From positions 682,001 through 746,000 of the forward strand of contig NZ_JANBWE010000001.1 in NCBI RefSeq assembly GCF_024259515.1: 64,000 nt of DNA, given 5' to 3'. Made by a program: the position numbers and the translations under genes. Below the pieces are notes generated by a model, which had not been told where the DNA came from, did no database searches, and saw only the letters and a list, made by a program, of their open reading frames with translations. Each line of letters starts with the position of its first letter. Position 1 is the first letter of the stretch. Shown in pieces: positions 52,749-64,000 of the stretch. The DNA comes from Salirhabdus salicampi. GTDB lineage: Bacteria > Bacillota > Bacilli > Bacillales > Alkalibacillaceae.

Positions 52749-52906
52749 GAAGGTAATGTAGAAATGTGCTATGATATAGGCGAAAAAAGAAACGGGAAAT
52801 GGTTAACGTTAAGAACATATTACATTTTATAGGTGAAAACTGTTCTAAAATTCCATTAACGGTAATAGTTAATAGTAAATTAAGCCTTTTTCAAAGGAGG
52901 ATGTTA

Positions 52907-53770
52907 GTGACTATTAACAGTGAAAAAGTAACGGAGTTTTTGGACCGGTTTCAAAGTGACTTTCAAGAGTTCAAGCAAACACGTTCCATGCAAAATGTCC
53001 TTCAAATGAATGACCATATTACGAGTTCTAATGCCTATCATAAGCTACGGGCTGATGTTCCAGCATTGCCGTTCTTTGGTGACCTATTTTCAAAATATGT
53101 CACGGTGCACTTTAATCCTGTATTACCTCATAATGAAAAAGAATATTTATCGATGCTTAACGGTTTGTTATTAACGTATAATTTTGATCAGTTTTATGAA
53201 AGGCTCCTTCGCTTTGGCGAACTGTTTTATCGTGAAAAAGAATATGTTGATGCCTCTGATATCAAACAGTTAGCTTTTTTGCTGCCATTTGATCAAATGG
53301 AACGTCACTTCAATTTTGAAAAACGAGGCACATCGTTAAAAACCTACAAATATTTTAAAAATCTACAAAAAACCTTTACCCATAGTTGTAAGCTTTACCT
53401 CATTCCATATTCCTCTATAAGACTATCCTACAAATATTTTCCTAATGTTTTGTTACGCAACTACTTCCGTAAATTGTTAGACATTCTTTTCGCTGTTGAA
53501 CGTAAAGTTATTGTATTTAAAGGAGAAGTGTTTGATCATTTACTCTCCAATATGAATTTGGAAAATAGTTATCGTATGGAAGAAAAAATGTTTTTACTAT
53601 TTGAAGATGAATATACACAGTATGCCTGTAAATACAGTGTGTGGAACATCGATTTTAATGGACAAAACGTAAAATGTATTGTCGCTCATTCCTTTGACGA
53701 TTCTGGTGTTATTGGGGACCTGCCAGAGCGGTACGCAGCAGAAATTGTCAAGAACGAGTTTTTGCGATAA
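52907..53770 (+). CDS. Hypothetical cytoplasmic protein
   Basis: The protein is 287 residues from GTG 52907, six bases after AAAGGAGG; the frame is also open upstream to 52799. It is mixed alpha/beta with many aromatic and basic residues and no membrane segment, signal or familiar motif. The C-terminus (CKYSVWNIDFNGQNVKCIVAHSFDDSGVIGDLPERYAAEIV) looks like a folded beta domain. It lies just before the pyr leader but has no obvious tie to pyrimidine synthesis. Confidence 0.68.
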   Translation: MTINSEKVTEFLDRFQSDFQEFKQTRSMQNVLQMNDHITSSNAYHKLRADVPALPFFGDLFSKYVTVHFNPVLPHNEKEYLSMLNGLLLTYNFDQFYERLLRFGELFYREKEYVDASDIKQLAFLLPFDQMERHFNFEKRGTSLKTYKYFKNLQKTFTHSCKLYLIPYSSIRLSYKYFPNVLLRNYFRKLLDILFAVERKVIVFKGEVFDHLLSNMNLENSYRMEEKMFLLFEDEYTQYACKYSVWNIDFNGQNVKCIVAHSFDDSGVIGDLPERYAAEIVKNEFLR

Positions 53771-53840
53771 CGTCATAAAAATGGAATTTCCTGTTGACAT
53801 CCTAATAAAACTACGTCATTATATTTTATAATGAACTGAA

Positions 53841-53971
53841 TAATGAGCCCCTTTAAATACAGTCCTGTGAGGCTGAGAAGGATGAACGAAACGTGCAATC
53901 AGTGTAACTGTTTGTCATTTTTCTGTACGTATATCCAACTCCCTCACCATGCAGGTGGAGGGAGTTTTTTT
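53841..53971 (+). promoter_or_regulatory. PyrR-type attenuator 1
   Basis: The PyrR binding loop is ACAGTCCTGTGAGGCTGAGA (53859-53878), flanked by complementary arms. About 60 bases later lies a terminator, AACTCCCTCACC (53937-53948) with GGTGGAGGGAGTT (one bulged G) and seven T (53965-53971). With UMP, PyrR binding would stabilise the binding loop and allow termination. In Bacillus such elements precede pyrR, pyrP or pyrB. Here no gene follows before the second attenuator. Confidence 0.85.
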
Positions 53972-54002
53972 ATGGGCTCACCCAATTACATAATATAATA
54001 AA

Positions 54003-54131
54003 GCATGTCCCTTTTAAATGCAGTCCTGTGAGGCTGAGAAAGGGGTAACTACGAAAAAAGTTTACGTATCACAACATACGTATATACTTTGGCGTCGTAT
54101 ACCTCTTTGTCTCAAGGCAAAGAGGTTTTTT
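54003..54131 (+). promoter_or_regulatory. PyrR-type attenuator 2, directly upstream of pyrB
   Basis: The binding loop TGCAGTCCTGTGAGGCTGAG (54019-54038) is nearly identical to that of attenuator 1. ACCTCTTTG (54101-54109) pairs with CAAAGAGGT (54118-54126), followed by a T-run, as terminator. Between them, TACGTAT and ATACGTA (around 54063-54082) can form part of an antiterminator. It ends 34 bases before the pyrB start. Confidence 0.88.
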
Positions 54132-54152
54132 GTTGAATTCGATTCCAGATAA

Positions 54153-56361
<2,209 letters not shown>

Positions 56362-56380
56362 ATAAAAGGGGCGGATAGGA

Positions 56381-57472
56381 TTGAAGCGACAATTAATTTT
56401 AGAAGATGGAACCGTATTTGTTGGCAAAGCATTTGGAAGTGAGGGAGAACAAGAAGGAGAGGTCGTATTCAACACGGGGATGACAGGCTATCAAGAAATT
56501 TTATCTGATCCTTCTTATTGTGGTCAAATTGTAACCTTAACTTATCCGTTAATCGGAAATTACGGAATCAATCCTGATGATTTTGAAACAATCACACCTT
56601 CGGTTCACGGATTAATTGTGAAGGAAGTAGCAGATATTCCAAGCTATTGGCGAAGTGAGAAAAACGTAGATACGTTTCTTAAGGAACAAGGGATCCCCGG
56701 TTTACAAGGGATTGATACGAGAAAATTAACACGATTAATACGGAAACATGGAACGTTGAAAGGACAGCTTGCAAGTATGGAATCAAATGTTGAAGCGGTC
56801 GTGAAACGACTACGAAATACACCGTTTCCAAAGAATCAAGTGGAACAGGTATCCACGACGAAGCCATACCGTAGTCCTGGACGGGGCCTGCGCGTCGTTC
56901 TTGTCGATTATGGTCTGAAATTAGGTATTGCCCGGGAATTAACCAACCGTAATTGTGATGTCATCGTCGTTCCTTACAATACAACAGCAGAAGAAGTGTT
57001 ACGCCTAAATCCAGATGGTGTCATGTTAAGCAACGGACCTGGGGATCCGAAAGATGTACCGGAAGGCATCGAAATGGTGAAACAGTTGCTTGGTCAAGTA
57101 CCGGTATTTGGTATATGTTTAGGGCATCAATTGTTTGCCTTAGCTTGTGGTGCGAATACGGAAAAAATGAAGTTCGGGCACCGTGGTTCCAACCACCCAG
57201 TGAAAAACATGGATACAGGTAAAGTTGATATGACATCCCAAAACCATGGATATACCGTAAAAGAATCGTCACTACAAGGTACGCGATTAGCCATTACTCA
57301 TAAAGCTGTAAATGACGGAACTGTTGAAGGGTTAAAACACTTAGATTACAACGCGTTTACAGTACAATACCACCCTGAAGCGTCACCAGGACCTGAGGAT
57401 TCTAATAAACTATTTGATCAATTTGTTACAGCGATGATAAACGAAAAGAAAGAGGTGCTTCAACATGCCTAA
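56381..57472 (+). CDS. carA: Carbamoyl-phosphate synthase small subunit, pyrimidine-specific (CarA/PyrAA)
   Basis: The protein is 363 residues from TTG 56381, with GGCGGATAGGA just upstream. The glutaminase nucleophile is Cys246 in GICLGHQL. The His/Glu pair is in [12 protein letters not shown]. It releases ammonia from glutamine for the large subunit. The stop overlaps the carB start by 8 bases. Its place in the pyr operon marks it as the pyrimidine copy. Confidence 0.96.
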   Translation: MKRQLILEDGTVFVGKAFGSEGEQEGEVVFNTGMTGYQEILSDPSYCGQIVTLTYPLIGNYGINPDDFETITPSVHGLIVKEVADIPSYWRSEKNVDTFLKEQGIPGLQGIDTRKLTRLIRKHGTLKGQLASMESNVEAVVKRLRNTPFPKNQVEQVSTTKPYRSPGRGLRVVLVDYGLKLGIARELTNRNCDVIVVPYNTTAEEVLRLNPDGVMLSNGPGDPKDVPEGIEMVKQLLGQVPVFGICLGHQLFALACGANTEKMKFGHRGSNHPVKNMDTGKVDMTSQNHGYTVKESSLQGTRLAITHKAVNDGTVEGLKHLDYNAFTVQYHPEASPGPEDSNKLFDQFVTAMINEKKEVLQHA

Positions 57473-60400
57473 ACGTACAGATATCCAAAAAATATTAGTT
57501 ATCGGATCTGGCCCGATTGTCATCGGTCAAGCAGCAGAATTTGATTATGCAGGAACACAAGCATGCCAAGCATTAAAGGAAGAAGGATATGAAGTTATCC
57601 TCGTAAATTCGAATCCTGCAACGATTATGACTGACACAGCCATGGCAGATCGTGTCTATATCGAACCGTTAACTGTCGAATTTGTCAGTCGTATTATTCG
57701 AAAAGAAAGACCGGATGCCCTCGTACCTACCCTTGGTGGGCAGACAGGATTAAATTTAGCAATTGATTTACATAAATCTGGTGTTCTAGCAGAGTGTAGT
57801 GTAGAAATTTTAGGGACAGATTTAGATGCGATTGAACAAGCGGAGGATCGGGAAAAGTTCCGTGCGTTAATGAACGAACTGAATGAACCTGTTCCGGAAA
57901 GTGAAATTATTCATAGTTTAGAAGAAGCGTATCAATTTGTCGAAAAAATTGGCTATCCGATTATTGTTCGACCTGCCTACACTCTTGGTGGAACTGGTGG
58001 AGGTATGGTGTATAACGAAGAAGATTTAATCGAAATTGTTTCAAGCGGTTTGAAAAATAGTCCAGTAAGCCAATGTTTAGTAGAAAAAAGTATCGTAGGG
58101 TTTAAAGAGATTGAGTATGAAGTAATGCGTGACGCAAATGACGAAACGATTGTCGTTTGTAATATGGAAAACATTGACCCAGTTGGGATTCATACAGGGG
58201 ATTCAATCGTCGTTGCCCCGAGTCAAACGTTATCTGATCGGGATTATCAACGTTTGCGGAATGTGTCCTTAAAGCTCATACGCACACTAGGTATTGAGGG
58301 CGGTTGTAACGTTCAGTTAGCCTTAGATCCAAATAGCTTTGATTACTACATCATTGAGGTAAACCCAAGGGTAAGCCGTTCATCAGCCTTGGCTTCGAAA
58401 GCAACAGGCTACCCAATTGCGAAACTAGCGGCAAAAATTGCCGTGGGATTACATTTATCTGAAATGGAGAATCCGGTAACAGGAAAGACGTATGCCTCCT
58501 TCGAGCCGGCCCTTGACTACGTTGTAAGTAAGATCCCTCGCTGGCCGTTTGATAAATTTGCCGCCGCGAATCGTACTTTAGGAACACAAATGAAGGCTAC
58601 GGGTGAAGTGATGGCGATTGGACGTAATATAGAAGAATCATTATTAAAAGCTATCCGCTCTCTTGAATCAGATGTTATGCACATGGAAGTCGAAGGATTT
58701 GACCAATTGTCTGATAAGGACTTACAACGACGGATTGAGCGGGCTGACGATGAGCGCTTGTTCGTTATTGGTGAGGCGTTTCGTCGAGGTGTCACAATAG
58801 AACAAATTCATCAGTGGAGCGGGATCGATTATTTCTTCTTAATGAAGATGGAAGGGATTATCAATCTTGAGAAAAAGCTTCAAGCTCATCCAAGTAATAT
58901 TGCCCTTCTTCAAGAAGCAAAAGAGAAAGGTTTTTCAGATGTAGCCATTGCTAAACTATGGAACAAAACCGAAGTAGAAATATACGAGTTGCGTAAAGAA
59001 AAAGGGATTATCCCTGTATATAAAATGGTAGATACATGTGCAGCAGAGTTTGAATCTGAAACTCCTTATTATTACGGAACATATGAAGAGGAGAATGAAT
59101 CGAGTAAAACAGATAAGAAAAGTGTTATTGTGTTAGGTTCTGGACCAATTCGAATTGGACAGGGGATTGAATTTGATTACTCATCGGTCCACTCTGTTTG
59201 GGCAATTAAAGAAGCAGGCTATGAGGCAATCATTATTAACAACAACCCAGAAACCGTGTCTACCGACTTTAGTACGTCAGATAAGTTATATTTTGAACCA
59301 TTAACGGTGGAAGATGTTATGCACGTCATCGATTTAGAACAGCCAGAAGGAGTTGTCGTTCAGTTTGGAGGACAAACAGCTATTAATCTAGCAGATGAAT
59401 TAGCGGCACGCGGTGTAAACATTCTTGGAACAACATTGGAAGATATGGATCGAGCGGAGGACCGGGATAAATTTGAACAACTGCTATCACACTTAACTAT
59501 TCCCCAACCAAAAGGTCGTACGGCAACGTCTGTACAAGGAGCCGTAAAGGTTGCCAATGAAGTTGGATATCCTGCCCTTGTACGTCCTTCATACGTACTA
59601 GGCGGGCGAGCAATGGAAATTGTGTATAATGAGACAGATTTACTTCGTTATATGGAAACAGCCGTAAAAGTGAATCCACAACATCCAGTCTTACTAGATC
59701 GTTATTTAGTCGGGAAAGAGATTGAAGTGGATGCCATTTCTGACGGTGAAACAGTGTTTATTCCAGGGATTATGGAGCATATTGAAAGGGCTGGTGTCCA
59801 TTCCGGTGACTCGATTGCAGTTTATCCGCCCCAAAGTTTATCAGTGAACACAAAGCAACAACTCATTGATCAAACTGTTAAACTAGCAAAAGGATTAAAC
59901 ATTGTCGGTCTATTAAACATTCAATTCGTGTTACATGAAGGGGAAGTATACGTGTTAGAGGTGAACCCACGCTCAAGCCGTACTGTACCATTTTTAAGTA
60001 AAATTACTGGCGTACCGATGGCAAATCTTGCAACGAAAGTCATTCTAGGAGAGAAATTACTTGAATTAGGATATGAAACAGGGTATCAACAAGAACCATC
60101 CGATGTATATGTGAAGGTACCAGTATTCTCATTTGCGAAACTGCGTCGAGTGGATATTACACTAGGACCTGAAATGAAATCGACTGGGGAAGTAATGGGG
60201 CGGGACATTAGTCTGGAAAAAGCGTTATATAAAGGACTTATCGCCTCCGGGATGAACATCCCAACACACGGTTCTGTTCTTTTCACTGTAGCTGACAAAG
60301 ATAAGGAAGAGGCGCTACCCATTATCCAGCGTTTTCACGAGCTGGGGTTTGACATATTAGCAACAGAAGGTACCGCCCAGTACGTACGACAACATCACCT

Positions 60401-60670
60401 TCCAGTAACGATCGTGAATAAATTAGGTGGAGAAAAGCCTAACCTGCTAGATGTTATCCGGAAAGGAGAAGCACAGTTTGTTGTAAATACGTTAACAAAA
60501 GGAAAACAGCCTGCTCGTGATGGATTCCGTATTCGCCGTGATTCGGTCGAAAATGGCGTGGTTTGTTTCACTTCACTAGATACAGCAAAAGCGTTACTAC
60601 GTGTTCTAGAAATGGTTACGTTCACATCAACAGAGATGCCTCAAATTGCAAAGCGAAAAGCGGTGATGGC

Positions 60671-60674
<4 letters not shown>
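57465..60674 (+). CDS. carB: Carbamoyl-phosphate synthase large subunit (CarB/PyrAB)
   Basis: The protein is 1069 residues, normal length. Two homologous ATP-grasp halves begin [22 protein letters not shown] and [22 protein letters not shown]. The C-terminal 130 residues are the MGS-like allosteric domain ([18 protein letters not shown]). It makes carbamoyl phosphate from bicarbonate, ammonia and two ATP. The stop overlaps pyrK in ATGA. Confidence 0.97.
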
Positions 60675-63094
<2,420 letters not shown>

Positions 63095-63704
63095 AGCTGT
63101 TTCATTACGACCTAACAATCCATTTACGTGGTCATCCGGGATAAAGTCCCCAATTTATTGTGATAACCGTTTAACAATGTCGTACCCAGTCGTTCGACGA
63201 CAATTAGCGGAAGGATTGGCTAACCTTATAAAAGAACATTATGGAGAAGTTGATGTAATAGCTGGTACGGCAACAGCCGGAATTCCACATGCAGCATGGG
63301 TAAGTGAACAATTAGGCTTACCTATGGTTTATGTAAGAAGTAAAGCAAAAGGTCACGGAAAAGGAAATCAAATCGAAGGTAAAGTGATAGAAGGGCAAAA
63401 AGTAGTCATAATCGAAGACTTGATCTCTACCGGCGGTAGTGTCATAAACGCTGCACAGGCGTTACGAGAAGTAGGTGCAAATGTTTTAGGTGTAGCGGCC
63501 ATCTTTACATACGAGTTAGAAAAAGGAACAAAACAGTTGGAAGAGGCGAATGTAATCTGGCATACGTTAACGGATTTTTCAACTCTTGCTAAAGTTAGTG
63601 TAGAACAAGGTCATACTGATCAAGAAGATATACAATCATTAACGAAATGGAAGCAGGATCCTGAGAAGTGGATTGTGGAAGTAAAATAGAATAGAGATAA
63701 AATG

Positions 63705-63745
63705 ATGGAGAACAGCTATTGTTAAAGTGTTCTCCATTTCATTTT
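63705..63745 (+). terminator. Terminator of the pyr operon
   Basis: ATGGAGAACA (63705-63714) pairs perfectly with TGTTCTCCAT (63728-63737), followed by TTCATTTT. The gene downstream is convergent. Confidence 0.82.
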
Positions 63746-63783
63746 CCCATGGCAATTCAGCATCTTTATCAAGACCGGTATGA

Positions 63784-64000
63784 TTACTCGCCTTGATGCA
63801 GTAAGTAGCCAGCTTGCTGAAGTGATTCACAAACAGCATCCAGTTGTTCTTCCCGGTCAGCTTCAATCGTATGTAAGTGTACTCCATCCGTTAATTCTGA
63901 GAGTAATGATGCCTTCGTCTTTTCTACTCTTTCAACAAAATGGTCCACATCTAGGCGGTTACTTAACATGAGTGAGCCGGTTAAATGGCCGTAAATGGCA
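63784..64000 (-). CDS. niaR: Transcription repressor NiaR, C-terminal part (3H domain), truncated by the window
   Basis: The frame is open from the edge to a TAA at 63784-63786 and codes for 71 residues: YGHLTGSLMLSNRLDVDHF, then LLSELTDGVHLHTIEAD and a helical end. This agrees with the 3H domain, which in NiaR binds nicotinic acid through three His and represses NAD-synthesis genes. The DNA-binding half lies outside the window. Naming is by domain memory, so a different 3H protein is possible. Confidence 0.75.
   Translation of the reverse strand, partial: AIYGHLTGSLMLSNRLDVDHFVERVEKTKASLLSELTDGVHLHTIEADREEQLDAVCESLQQAGYLLHQGE

Overview
The window reads as a chromosomal segment of a low-GC Gram-positive bacterium, most likely a member of the Bacillaceae. 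The reasons are AGGAGG-type ribosome binding sites with frequent TTG and GTG starts, two S-box (SAM-I) riboswitches, a preQ1-I riboswitch, a Rex-type operator, PyrR-type attenuators in front of a pyr operon in Bacillus order, a QoxABCD quinol oxidase and a short RpoN (SigL). No rRNA, tRNA, CRISPR array or prophage was seen. The genus cannot be fixed from sequence reading alone.

Layout. 1-5.3 kb: the end of a DUF4127 gene whose terminator has been split by an IS3-family insertion sequence, then a NERD-domain gene and a secreted M14 metallocarboxypeptidase. 5.4-17.8 kb: a catabolic locus with an aldehyde dehydrogenase, a cysteine hydrolase, a TAXI-type TRAP transporter, an Ldh_2-family dehydrogenase, an SLC13-type carrier and an RraA-like protein, followed by a LysR regulator divergent from two single-domain AbrB-like membrane proteins and a TcuA-like flavoprotein. 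It looks built for uptake and oxidation of an organic acid whose identity is not visible. 17.9-20.2 kb: a DUF4139 protein and an SDR oxidoreductase.

20.2-28.5 kb: sulfur and methionine supply. One SAM riboswitch precedes metX and a metY that is fused to a CoA-binding domain. A second precedes sfnG (dimethyl sulfone monooxygenase) and its FMN reductase. An acyl-CoA synthetase and an ornithine cyclodeaminase family gene follow. 28.9-34.7 kb: a ComEC-like metallo-beta-lactamase protein with a C-terminal HhH domain, DUF3006, and qoxABCD behind a near-perfect Rex site. 34.7-42.3 kb: small or hypothetical genes, a MORN protein, an alpha/beta hydrolase, a PLD-helicase-DUF3427 protein convergent with a Nudix hydrolase, an SDR and a biotinyl/lipoyl-like protein. 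42.5-46.1 kb: rpoN on the minus strand, then a consensus -24/-12 element, a preQ1 riboswitch and queCDE.

46.5-53.8 kb: an accessory stretch with a Cas4/AddB-like iron-sulfur nuclease and a run of small lipoproteins and membrane proteins of unknown function. 53.8-63.7 kb: two PyrR-type attenuators in tandem with no gene between them, then pyrB-pyrC-carA-carB-pyrK-pyrD-pyrF-pyrE with overlapping reading frames. The window ends inside a minus-strand gene whose C-terminus matches the 3H domain of NiaR.

The points most worth a second look are the IS placed exactly in a terminator loop, the tandem pyr attenuators, the MetY-CoA-binding fusion, SAM-riboswitch control of sfnG, the sigma-54 element next to rpoN, and the Rex box at qox.
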